From the NCBI GenBank assembly GCA_019236485.1, contig JAFAIY010000335.1, positions 1 through 10,133 of the forward strand: 10,133 nucleotides of DNA, read 5' to 3'. Source of the stretch: Comamonas sp. (GTDB lineage: Bacteria; Pseudomonadota; Gammaproteobacteria; Burkholderiales; Burkholderiaceae_C). Shown piece after piece: positions 1 to 5,877 of this stretch. Within the stretch, counting starts at the first letter, position 1. Each line of letters starts with the position of its first letter. The notes below the pieces were generated by a model. That model made no database searches, had not been told where the DNA came from, and saw only the letters and a program-made list of their open reading frames with translations. The position numbers were made by a program, and so were the translations under genes.

Positions 1-980
1 TTGGTGGCCAACACGATGCGGCGGCCCGTATGGCCGTCGAAGATCCGGTCCTGTTCGGCCTGGGACAGGCGCGAAAACAGCGGCAGCACCTCGGCGCTGC
101 GCAGCACCGGAGAATGCTGCAAATGCTTGCGCAAATGGTCGGCCGCCTCGCGGATCTCGCGCTCGCCGGGCAGAAAGATCAGGATGTCGCCGCCCTTGCC
201 GCCGACCCAGAGCTCGTCCACGCCGTCGGCGATCGCGTCGTTGAGATCGAAGTCCTTCTTCTCCTCGAAGGGCTTGTAGCGCATCTCCACCGGATAGGTG
301 CGGCCCGAGACCATGATGACTGGCGCCGGCACCAGATCGTCGCCCCCACGCTCCCCCATTGCATGTGGGTCGCTGCCCCCCGAGGGGGCTTCGCCGGCTT
401 TGGGGCGGCCCGGCGCCCGGCGAGGCTGCGCAAAGTGCTTGGCAAAGCGCTCGGCGTCGATGGTGGCCGAGGTCACGACCACCTTGAGGTCGGGCCGCTT
501 GGGCAGGATCTGCCGGATATAGCCGAGCAGAAAGTCGATGTTCAGGCTGCGCTCGTGGGCCTCGTCGATGATCAGCGTGTCGTAGGCCTTGAGCAAGGGA
601 TCGGTCTGGGTCTCGGCCAGCAGAATGCCGTCCGTCATCAGCTTGACCGAGGCACCTTTTTGCAGCGTGTCCTGGAAGCGCACCTTGTAGCCCACGACCT
701 CGCCCAGCGGCGTCTTGAGCTCCTCGGCAATGCGCTTGGCCACGCTGGAGGCCGCAATCCGCCGCGGCTGGGTATGGCCTATGAGCTGGCCCTTGGTGCC
801 CTCGGGGGCATTGACCCGGCCCCGGCCCAGCGCAAGCGCGATCTTGGGCAGCTGCGTGGTCTTGCCCGAGCCGGTCTCGCCGCAGACGATGATGACCTGG
901 TGGCGATCCATGGCCTCCATGATCTCGTCACGGCGGCTGGATACGGGAAGTTGCTCGGGGAAGGTGATCTGCAAAGGCAT
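1..980 (-). CDS. hrpA: ATP-dependent RNA helicase HrpA, N-terminal part (3' end outside the window)
   Basis: DEAH-box (superfamily 2) RNA helicase; in E. coli HrpA acts in mRNA processing and rescue of stalled ribosomes in the cytoplasm. The frame is open from the ATG at 980 to the window edge (326 codons). Visible motifs: Walker A GETGSGKT at residues 34-41, motif Ia HTQPRRIAA at 69-77, TDGILLAE at 116-123, DEAH at 139-142, SAT at 171-173, VSGRTYPVE at 224-232, then FLPGEREI of the second RecA domain. The start is forced: an in-frame TGA lies at 1008-1010 with no other start codon between. This N-terminus lacks the roughly 60-residue leader of E. coli HrpA. No Shine-Dalgarno is visible; a perfect hairpin occupies that place. 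Odd: residues about 185-217 (330-428) are an extra segment, between the SAT motif and the APVI-VSGR strand, that resembles an intergenic repeat. The frame stays open through it, so the gene may be functional. Confidence 0.95.
   Translation of the reverse strand, partial: MPLQITFPEQLPVSSRRDEIMEAMDRHQVIIVCGETGSGKTTQLPKIALALGRGRVNAPEGTKGQLIGHTQPRRIAASSVAKRIAEELKTPLGEVVGYKVRFQDTLQKGASVKLMTDGILLAETQTDPLLKAYDTLIIDEAHERSLNIDFLLGYIRQILPKRPDLKVVVTSATIDAERFAKHFAQPRRAPGRPKAGEAPSGGSDPHAMGERGGDDLVPAPVIMVSGRTYPVEMRYKPFEEKKDFDLNDAIADGVDELWVGGKGGDILIFLPGEREIREAADHLRKHLQHSPVLRSAEVLPLFSRLSQAEQDRIFDGHTGRRIVLAT
330..428. repeat. Palindromic intergenic-type repeat inserted in-frame within hrpA
   Basis: This segment encodes about 33 residues (HrpA 185-217) rich in Gly, Pro and Arg, where HrpA homologues normally run straight from the 'RFAKHF' helix to 'APVIxVSGR'. 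The DNA contains nested palindromes: GCCCCC at 375-380 with GGGGGC at 384-389, and a GC-only tail at 410-422 (CCGGCGCCCGGCG) that recurs inverted at 4590-4602. From memory it resembles a dispersed element of Comamonadaceae genomes normally found between genes. Its length keeps the helicase frame. The boundaries are approximate because no uninterrupted copy is available for comparison. Confidence 0.6.
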
Positions 981-982
981 AA

Positions 983-1003
983 GGGCTGGGATTATCCCAG
1001 CCC
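983..1003 (-). promoter_or_regulatory. Perfect hairpin at the hrpA translation start
   Basis: Nine-base arms GGGCTGGGA (983-991) and TCCCAGCCC (995-1003) flank a 3-base centre, and the hairpin ends 2 bases before the hrpA ATG (978-980). In the hrpA mRNA it takes the place of the ribosome binding site, so it could limit initiation. It could also end transcription from the upstream lipoprotein gene (stop at 1084), but only a short, impure T-rich stretch follows it. The structure is seen in the sequence; either function is inference. Confidence 0.5.
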
Positions 1004-1083
1004 TGGCTCATCTGCGCAGAGAACCCGTCCCGATTGCAGTCCAACGCGGCCGCGCAGAGATCATGAGCAGGTTCCCAGGCGCA

Positions 1084-1458
1084 TCAGCGGCCGCGGCCCC
1101 AGCCGCCGCGGTGCAGCATCCAGCGGCCATCGGCGCCATGGCTCCAGCCCGGCTGCCTGTAGCTGAAGCCCGGACGCGGCCGCTCATAGTGGCCGGGCCG
1201 CCAGACATGGCGCCCGCCCGACCAGTCCCAGAAGCCGCCAATCCAGAGCGCGCCCACATAGGGCGCCACGGGAATGGTCTCCACATAGGGAGCGGGCGGC
1301 GCCACATCGGCGGTCACCACGCCCTCGTCGTAATAGCCGCTGCTATAGGCCGGCCCCACAGGAGCCACCACGCAGCCGCCAAGAGCCGCGGCACCGAGCA
1401 CCGCGGCCAACGACAGGGAGCGCCGGCTGGCCCTTGTAAGAATTGCATCACCTTGCAT
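1084..1458 (-). CDS. WXXGXW/YXWGXW-repeat lipoprotein
   Basis: Small predicted lipoprotein of 124 residues. The N-terminus carries basic residues (R9, R12, R13), a hydrophobic stretch (about 15-26) and a lipobox LGGC with Cys29 as the lipidated residue, so it should be membrane-anchored facing the periplasm. After a Pro/Tyr-rich linker come aromatic repeats: WIGGFW at 72-77 and WRPGHY at 86-91, then PGW at 103-105 and a Trp/Gly/Arg-rich tail ending WGRGR. These fit the WXXGXW repeat family (Pfam type), whose function is unknown. I chose the ATG at 1458 because AAGGAG lies just upstream at 1465-1470 (minus strand); an in-frame ATG at 1518 would put a non-signal-like 20-residue extension in front and lacks such a site. 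The gene lies upstream of hrpA with about 100 bp between them and diverges from a small membrane-protein ORF. Its leader carries a dyad and a direct repeat. Confidence 0.85.
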   Translation of the reverse strand: MQGDAILTRASRRSLSLAAVLGAAALGGCVVAPVGPAYSSGYYDEGVVTADVAPPAPYVETIPVAPYVGALWIGGFWDWSGGRHVWRPGHYERPRPGFSYRQPGWSHGADGRWMLHRGGWGRGR

Positions 1459-1464
1459 GATTGA

Positions 1465-1470
1465 ACTCCT
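1465..1470 (-). promoter_or_regulatory. Ribosome binding site fixing the start of the WXXGXW lipoprotein
   Basis: The minus strand reads AAGGAG here, about 6 bases before the ATG at 1458. It is the best Shine-Dalgarno match in the window and decides this start over the upstream in-frame ATG at 1518. Confidence 0.7.
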
Positions 1471-1484
1471 TGCAGCGCATCGCT

Positions 1485-1506
1485 GATGCAGAACAGTATC
1501 TGCATC
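1485..1506. promoter_or_regulatory. Perfect 8-bp dyad, candidate operator or leader hairpin
   Basis: The arms GATGCAGA (1485-1492) and TCTGCATC (1499-1506) are exact reverse complements around a 6-base spacer. The dyad begins 27 bp upstream of the WXXGXW lipoprotein start. On the minus strand its TCTGCATC arm could instead pair, through GCATC, with GATGC at 1477-1481, next to the ribosome binding site. It may be a dimeric regulator's operator or an RNA hairpin; the sequence does not say which. Confidence 0.4.
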
Positions 1507-1522
1507 TTCATTGGACACCTGC

Positions 1523-1543
1523 CAGACTTAGGAAAGACTTAAT
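1523..1543. promoter_or_regulatory. 11-bp-period direct repeat, candidate response-regulator box
   Basis: AGACTTA occurs at 1524-1530 and again at 1535-1541, exactly one helical turn apart on the same strand. Tandem CTTA-type half-sites spaced 11 bp are typical of OmpR/PhoB-class regulators; the PmrA/QseB boxes (CTTAA repeats) look most similar. It lies between the divergent WXXGXW lipoprotein gene and the small membrane-protein ORF, so it could serve either. No convincing -10/-35 pair was found to anchor it. Confidence 0.3.
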
Positions 1544-1645
1544 GCCGGCCCAGCATCACAAAACTTTGACCCGGCTTTACCTGCCAGCCACATTCGTGAA
1601 ATGAGCTCTGCCTAGACTGGCTGCAAAAGCCATACGGAGATGAGC

Positions 1646-1765
1646 ATGGAGCTCAAGCGCAAAGCATTGTTGTTGGGCCTGGTTTTGCTGAGCCTGTTGC
1701 TCAAGGAAGTGGTGATCCCGGCCGAATTCCTCGAAGAGTGGCTGGGCCGCTGGTGGCGGCGCTAG
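1646..1765 (+). CDS. Small predicted membrane protein, 39 residues
   Basis: A short ORF not recognised as any known family. It starts MELKRK, continues with a hydrophobic stretch ALLLGLVLLSLLL (residues 7-19), then an amphipathic segment with KEVV and EFLEEW, and ends GRWWRR. This is the pattern of a small single-span inner-membrane protein with a basic N-terminus and a Trp/Arg-rich tail. I chose the ATG at 1646 because ACGGAG at 1634-1639 is then 6 bases away; the ATG at 1640 abuts that site and adds only two residues. The gene diverges from the WXXGXW lipoprotein gene, and a hairpin follows its stop by about 30 bases. The gene call rests on the ribosome binding site and protein character, not on homology. 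Confidence 0.55.
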   Translation: MELKRKALLLGLVLLSLLLKEVVIPAEFLEEWLGRWWRR

Positions 1766-1795
1766 GCCCGCCCACTGTACGACTTGCAACAGATG

Positions 1796-1821
1796 CAGGC
1801 CGCCCGCCATGGGCGGACCTG
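1796..1821 (+). terminator. Stem-loop after the small membrane-protein ORF
   Basis: CAGG (1796-1799) plus CCGCCC (1800-1805) pairs with GGGCGG (1811-1816) plus CCTG (1818-1821), leaving one bulged A at 1817 and a 5-base loop. It begins 30 bases after the stop at 1765. No T-run follows, so intrinsic termination is uncertain; it could be a 3'-end stabiliser or chance pairing. Confidence 0.3.
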
Positions 1822-1905
1822 GGAGCGCGGACCTGGCACCGCTAAGATGGGCGCAGAATTCGACAGACTTCTCATCGCCCGCAACTCCTATCTCTCTTGC
1901 AGACA

Positions 1906-2652
1906 ATGAATTGTTCCCAATGCGGCAATGCGCTGGCCGCCCAGGCCAGATTCTGTAATCGCTGTGGCTGCCCACAAACGCCAGCCGAGCCCGCCGCGAC
2001 CCAGGACGGCAGCATCTGCCCGCAATGCCATGCCAGCTGCCAGCCCCAGGCCAAATTCTGCGCGCAGTGCGGCGCCTCGCTGGCCCCGGCGGCCGACGTC
2101 GCCAGGCCCGCGCCCCCACCCGAGCCGCCGCGCATAGAGCCGTTTCTCGAGTCCTCAACTCCGCGCCCCGCACGCAGCTACGCCAACGCGCCGGCCCTGC
2201 CCCAGGAGCCCCTGGCCGGCAACCGCAGCTGGATCAAGTGGGCGGCGCTGGCTCTGGTGATCGCTGCCGTGGCGGCGGGCGCGCTGATGGCCAGAAACAT
2301 GGCGGGCCTGAGCAAGGCCCATACCGACATCGCCATGCCCGACAAGGATGCGCTCTCGGCGCAGGACAAGGCCAGGGCCGATGCTCTCGTGGGTCCCCAG
2401 GCCACGGCCGGCTCCGCCGCAACTGCCGTTCCCTCGACCACCGCCGCCGACGCTGCGGCCCATGAGCCGCAGGCCGCGTCCACAGTCGCCCCCATCGCGG
2501 CGCCCATGCCTGCCCCCGAGCCCGTACCGGCCCAGGCGGCCGCAGCCGCCAATACCGCCGAGCCCTTTTCCGCGCCGGCAGCCAAGCCTGCGGTCAAACC
2601 GCGGCCCGCGCCCAAGAACGGTCCTCCGTCGCTGGACGACCTGCTGGATTGA
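1906..2652 (+). CDS. Double zinc-ribbon protein with a single membrane anchor
   Basis: Predicted 248-residue protein of unknown function. Two zinc ribbons stand at the N-terminus: C3-C6 with C17-C20, and C38-C41 with C52-C55, both CxxC-x10-CxxC. A Pro/Ala-rich linker leads to one membrane segment (about 110-128, after WIKW), then a long low-complexity Ala/Pro/Glu tail (about 130-235) and a distinct acidic end, PPSLDDLLD. The ribbons would face the cytoplasm if the positive residues around 107-111 obey the positive-inside rule, with the tail outside. I prefer the ATG at 1906; a TTG at 1897 in the same frame would add three residues, and neither start has a strong ribosome binding site. The gene is 5 bp upstream of a lipoprotein gene and near a polytopic protein with a matching ribbon, suggesting joint function. 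Similar ribbons elsewhere bind zinc or protein partners; no activity can be assigned. Confidence 0.85.
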   Translation: MNCSQCGNALAAQARFCNRCGCPQTPAEPAATQDGSICPQCHASCQPQAKFCAQCGASLAPAADVARPAPPPEPPRIEPFLESSTPRPARSYANAPALPQEPLAGNRSWIKWAALALVIAAVAAGALMARNMAGLSKAHTDIAMPDKDALSAQDKARADALVGPQATAGSAATAVPSTTAADAAAHEPQAASTVAPIAAPMPAPEPVPAQAAAAANTAEPFSAPAAKPAVKPRPAPKNGPPSLDDLLD

Positions 2653-2657
2653 GACCC

Positions 2658-3311
2658 ATGCACCACACCCGACTCTCCATCCGACTTTCTCTTCTTGCCT
2701 GCATCGCGCTCCTGATGAGCGGCTGCGCCACGATACAGGAGGCCTCGAACTCCCTGAGCTGCATGCTGGCCCATGTCACCAGTGCCAGCGACTGCGGCGG
2801 TCCGGCCCAGACGGGCGGCTCCCAGGCCGAGCGCTTTGCGCGCCTGCAGGCCGCGCTGAACCAGGAAACCCAGCAGGCGCGCCAGTCCCAGGGCCGCGCG
2901 GTACAGGCCATGCGCGGCCTGCCCGCCGGGCAGCGGGCCCTTGCCGGCCCCGTGAGAACCGCTCAGGTCCGGATTACCGACGGACAAAGCGGCGGCGCGC
3001 GCAGCATGACGGTCTTCTCCTCGCTGAGCGTGGAAATGCCGCTGGCCGCCAAGGGCCGGGCCGAATACACCCAGGCCATGGACGCGCTCAAGGGCCTGGC
3101 CAACAACCTGGCCGACAACCGGGGCTCATCCAGCATCGTGGTCGAGCAATCCGATGCCGATGTCAGGGCCGAACGCGTCAACACCAGCACCGGCACCACC
3201 TATAGCCAGGGCGGCAAGCCGGTCACGGTCATCAAAAAGGTAGACCCGGCTTTGCCCGCCGGCCAGGAGCGCTACACCATAGAAGCCGGCGAGATTCGCG
3301 GCAAACTCTGA
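2658..3311 (+). CDS. Predicted lipoprotein, function unknown
   Basis: 217-residue protein with a lipoprotein-type signal: basic N-terminus (R5, R9), hydrophobic core (about 10-20), and lipobox MSGC with Cys23 as the lipid site. Met at position -3 is less usual than Leu. Two more cysteines (35 and 46) could form a disulphide in the periplasm. Residues 56-96 are rich in Gln, Ala and Arg and probably helical; the rest (100-217) looks like a mixed domain with polar strands (SSSIVVEQSD, KPVTVIKKVD). I do not recognise the family. The ATG at 2658 is preferred; an in-frame TTG at 2649 overlaps the previous stop. With a 5-bp gap from the zinc-ribbon gene it is surely cotranscribed with it. The polytopic zinc-ribbon gene follows after 78 bp. 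Confidence 0.85.
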   Translation: MHHTRLSIRLSLLACIALLMSGCATIQEASNSLSCMLAHVTSASDCGGPAQTGGSQAERFARLQAALNQETQQARQSQGRAVQAMRGLPAGQRALAGPVRTAQVRITDGQSGGARSMTVFSSLSVEMPLAAKGRAEYTQAMDALKGLANNLADNRGSSSIVVEQSDADVRAERVNTSTGTTYSQGGKPVTVIKKVDPALPAGQERYTIEAGEIRGKL

Positions 3312-3389
3312 AACTAGGCTTTTTCCATACCCCGCCATGCCGGCCTACTGGCCCTTGGTATATCGATCACTTCTACGACAGGACGGGAC

Positions 3390-4541
3390 ATGAGACAAGT
3401 TCAGGCATTGGGAGAAATACGCTTCGCCACCCTGGCACGGGCCGCGGAGGGACTCACGCAGTGGCGTCCGCTGCTCATGGGTTTCCTCACGCTGCTCGCC
3501 ACCGCAGCCATCATGTTTGTGGGCCAGTTGCTGGCGCTGCGCAGCAGCGGGCTGCTGGGGCTGGTCGTGATGCTGGCGGCCGTGGTGGTGCTGCTGGGCG
3601 GCTCCTCGGGCGTGGGCATCATGCTCATGGACAAGGCCAGGAACGAGCCCGTACGCTCGTTTGCCGCCGCCGCGTCCGCAGGCCTGCTGTGCCTGCCCAG
3701 GTTTCTGCTCTTTGCGCTGGTGATATTTCTGGCGGCCCTGGCCTATATGGTCGTGGCGGCCCTGATCTATTTCGTCTGCAAGCTTCCCGTGATCGGAGGC
3801 CTGCTGGCCTTTATTGCCCACCCGGTGCTGGTGCTGGTGGCCGCGGCGATTCTGATCTGCCTGATCTGGGTGGTCGGCCCGCTGATGGCGCCGGCGCTGT
3901 GGAGCGGCCTGTCCGTCAAGGCCGCGCTGGCCAATGTGCTGAGCATCGCGCGTGCGCGCCTGGTCGAGGTGGTGCTGATGGAGCTCGTGCTCTACGTCAT
4001 CCTGTCGCTGATCTGCGTGATGCTGTTTGCGGGTTTCGTGCCCGCCACCTTCTCGCTGACGGCCATGGCGCTCAACATCACGAGCGGCGCGAGCGGCGGC
4101 ATGGGCGTCTACGGCCCCATGAGCATGTTCATGGGCAATAGCGCGGGCATGGGCCTGGTCGCGGGGCTTGGCGTGCTGTACTGCGTGGTCGGCGCTCTGC
4201 TCACCCAGGTCATGATCATGGGCATGAACCTCATCTACCTCCAGGCTCGCGAGAGCGTGGACTCGGGCGCCGCCGAAGAGGCTCTCGACGATCTGATCGG
4301 AGATGTGCGCCAGAAGGCCGAGGAGGTCAGGGAACGCACCATGGCCGCGGCCGAGCGCGCCAAGCAGGCGGCCCAGGAACGCGCCGCCAAGGTCCAGGCC
4401 GCTGCCACGGCGACCGAGCCGCAGGAGCCGGCCCAAACCGCACAGAAAGCCGACCAGGCCACACCCAGCTGCCCAGCCTGCCATGCGGCCGTCGCTGCCG
4501 ACGACAGCTTCTGCAGTGCATGCGGGCACAGGCTCAAATAA
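3390..4541 (+). CDS. Polytopic membrane protein with a C-terminal zinc ribbon
   Basis: 383-residue protein of unknown function. About six or seven membrane segments lie between residues 27 and 285 (roughly 27-50, 53-80, 105-130, 134-162, 192-218 and 253-285). A Gly/Met-rich loop (about 231-255) separates the last two. A charged, probably coiled-coil helix follows (293-340, rich in Glu, Arg and Ala), then a linker and a zinc ribbon with C361-C364 and C375-C378, ending HRLK. The CxxC-x10-CxxC spacing equals that of both ribbons in the protein encoded at 1906-2652. The start has GGACGGGAC just upstream. The gene is the third in a same-strand cluster with that protein and a lipoprotein; 78 bp separate it from the lipoprotein gene, so it may have its own promoter, though I found none convincing. 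There is no transporter or enzyme signature I recognise. Confidence 0.85.
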   Translation: MRQVQALGEIRFATLARAAEGLTQWRPLLMGFLTLLATAAIMFVGQLLALRSSGLLGLVVMLAAVVVLLGGSSGVGIMLMDKARNEPVRSFAAAASAGLLCLPRFLLFALVIFLAALAYMVVAALIYFVCKLPVIGGLLAFIAHPVLVLVAAAILICLIWVVGPLMAPALWSGLSVKAALANVLSIARARLVEVVLMELVLYVILSLICVMLFAGFVPATFSLTAMALNITSGASGGMGVYGPMSMFMGNSAGMGLVAGLGVLYCVVGALLTQVMIMGMNLIYLQARESVDSGAAEEALDDLIGDVRQKAEEVRERTMAAAERAKQAAQERAAKVQAAATATEPQEPAQTAQKADQATPSCPACHAAVAADDSFCSACGHRLK

Positions 4542-4570
4542 AAGCCTGACTGCCTGCACCTGATAGGCCT

Positions 4571-4603
4571 GGGCCGCGGCGCAGCGGCCCGCCGGGCGCC
4601 GGC
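4571..4603. repeat. Tandem GC-rich hairpins, partial copy of the repeat found in hrpA
   Basis: Two adjacent stem-loops lie about 30 bases after the stop of the zinc-ribbon membrane gene: GGGCCGC (4571-4577) with GCGGCCC (4584-4590), and GCCGG (4591-4595) with CCGGC (4599-4603), followed shortly by CTCTTAA. The 13-base string CGCCGGGCGCCGG (4590-4602) is the exact reverse complement of 410-422 inside hrpA, and the neighbouring bases also align with CTGCGC at 425-430. The pair may act as a terminator for the upstream gene cluster, though no long T-run follows. Confidence 0.4.
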
Positions 4604-4630
4604 GGCTCTTAATGCAAAGCCAATCTGCGT

Positions 4631-4663
4631 GCGGCAAAATTCCGCCATCTTGCCGCGGGCAAG
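4631..4663 (+). promoter_or_regulatory. Leader with alternative pairings before the MFS gene
   Basis: GCGGCAA (4631-4637) is complementary to TTGCCGC (4650-4656), while CTTGCC (4649-4654) is also complementary to GGCAAG (4658-4663). The central segment can therefore pair upstream or downstream but not both. The element ends 17 bases before the MFS start codon. It could be an operator dyad, a leader switch or chance in GC-rich DNA. Confidence 0.3.
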
Positions 4664-4680
4664 GGCTTTGGGCGACATCC

Positions 4681-5877
4681 ATGCATACAGATAACAACAC
4701 ACGCCGCAATATGGGCCTGCTGGTCGCAGCCCAGTCCCTGGGAGGGGCCTCGCCGCCCATCATCATTTCGCTGGGCGGCCTGGTCGGCCAGCAGCTGTCC
4801 AGCAATCCCACGGCCTCCACGCTGCCCGTCAGCATCTACCAGCTGGGCCTGGCCCTGTCCACCCTGCCCGCGGCCTGGCTCATGAACCGCCTGGGCCGGC
4901 GCCATGCCTATGTACTGGGTGCGCTGCTGGGCGTGCTGTCCGGCGTGATCGCGGCCCAGGGCATCGCCCATTCCGACTTCGTGACCTTTTGCATAGGCAC
5001 GGCGCTGGCCGGCTTTTATGCGGCCTGCGTGCAGAGCTACCGCTTTGCGGCCATAGACATCGTCGGCGCGCCCGAGCTGCAGGCCAAGGCCATCTCCCTG
5101 GTCATGGTCGGCGGACTGATCGCGGCCATCATAGGCCCGCAGGTGGTGATCTGGACGCGCGACGCCCTGCCCGCCACGCCGTTTGCGGGCAGCTTCTACA
5201 GCCAGGCGGCTCTGGCCCTGCTGGCCCTGCCCCTGCTCATGGGCCTGCGCCTGCCGCCGCCCCAGGCCAAGAACGCGGCTGCGCCCAGCGATGCGCGGCC
5301 TTTGCGTGAAATCATCCAAAGCCCCCAGTTCGTCACGGCCTGCGCGGCCGGCGTGGTCAGCTACGGCCTCATGGCTTTTCTGATGACGGCCGCGCCCATG
5401 GCCATGGTGGGCTGCGGCCACAGCGTGGGCGAGGCCGCTCTGGGCATACAGTGGCATGTGCTGGCCATGTTCGCGCCCAGCTTCTTCACGGGCAAGCTGA
5501 TCGCGCGCTTCGGCAAGCGCCGCATCACGGCGCTGGGGCTGATCATGATCGCCATGGCCGGCGGTCTGGCCCTGCTGGGCCTGGAGCTGCTGCACTTCTG
5601 GGGCGCGCTGATTCTGCTGGGCGTGGGCTGGAACTTCGGCTTCATCGGCGCCACAGCCCTGCTGACCGAGTGCTACCGCCCGGCCGAGCGCGCCAAGGTC
5701 CAGGCCTTCAACGACTTTCTGATGTTCGGCACCGTGGCCGTAGCCTCGTTCGGCTCGGGCGAGCTGCTGCATACGGCCGGCTGGAACGGCATCAACTACG
5801 GCATGCTGCCCCTGGTGGCCGCGGTGCTGCTGATGCTGGGCCTGCAGGCGCGCCGCCAGAAGATGGCGGCTGCATGA
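4681..5877 (+). CDS. MFS transporter, substrate unknown
   Basis: 398-residue inner-membrane transporter of the major facilitator superfamily, with hydrophobic segments consistent with 12 spans in two halves. The loop after the second span reads MNRLGRRHAYVLG (68-80), a motif A type sequence, and a matching loop GKLIARFGKRR (271-281) lies at the same place in the C-terminal half. A central hydrophilic loop at about 190-215 joins the halves. YRFAAID at 120-126 may be a subfamily mark, but I cannot name the substrate; efflux or uptake of a small organic compound is possible. The ATG at 4681 is chosen since the in-frame ATG at 4612 would add 23 polar residues and read through the structured leader; GGGCGA at 4670-4675 is a weak ribosome binding site. 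The gene stands alone, convergent with the exporter operon to its right. Confidence 0.9.
   Translation: MHTDNNTRRNMGLLVAAQSLGGASPPIIISLGGLVGQQLSSNPTASTLPVSIYQLGLALSTLPAAWLMNRLGRRHAYVLGALLGVLSGVIAAQGIAHSDFVTFCIGTALAGFYAACVQSYRFAAIDIVGAPELQAKAISLVMVGGLIAAIIGPQVVIWTRDALPATPFAGSFYSQAALALLALPLLMGLRLPPPQAKNAAAPSDARPLREIIQSPQFVTACAAGVVSYGLMAFLMTAAPMAMVGCGHSVGEAALGIQWHVLAMFAPSFFTGKLIARFGKRRITALGLIMIAMAGGLALLGLELLHFWGALILLGVGWNFGFIGATALLTECYRPAERAKVQAFNDFLMFGTVAVASFGSGELLHTAGWNGINYGMLPLVAAVLLMLGLQARRQKMAAA

Noticed and set aside
342..428. The hrpA insertion as evidence of a pseudogene
   Set aside because: The frame stays open on both sides with intact motifs, so disruption is not supported.
1014..1060. 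9-base direct repeat GCGCAGAGA at 1014-1022 and 1052-1060
   Set aside because: Short and GC-rich with no phasing or flanking structure; expected by chance at this scale.
30..1166. Long + strand open frame (378 codons) opposite hrpA
   Set aside because: Its sequence is low-complexity His/Gln/Gly/Ala/Leu typical of antisense frames in GC-rich genes, while the minus strand encodes clear helicase motifs throughout.
715..1464. + strand open frame across the hrpA start and the WXXGXW gene
   Set aside because: It is antisense to two supported genes and shows no domain, signal or ribosome binding site.
1566..1594. TTGACC followed after 17 bases by CACATT as a sigma-70 promoter for the small ORF
   Set aside because: The -35 is good but the -10 matches poorly at every spacing from 16 to 18, so it is not listed as a feature.
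1897..1905. TTG start at 1897 for the double zinc-ribbon gene (and likewise TTG at 2649 for the lipoprotein gene)
   Set aside because: Each lies three codons before an in-frame ATG and has no better ribosome binding site, so the ATG was preferred.
3312..3389. T5 run at 3320-3324 as a terminator after the lipoprotein gene, or a promoter for the next gene
   Set aside because: No stem precedes the T-run, and TATATC at 3359-3364 has no matching -35 element.
3345..4835. 496-codon minus strand open frame opposite the zinc-ribbon membrane gene
   Set aside because: It is composed of His/Gln/Ala/Gly/Arg runs, the mirror of hydrophobic codons on the + strand; the + frame has membrane spans and a zinc ribbon.
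4609..5772. 387-codon minus strand open frame opposite the MFS gene
   Set aside because: Same antisense artefact; the + strand frame is a complete MFS transporter.
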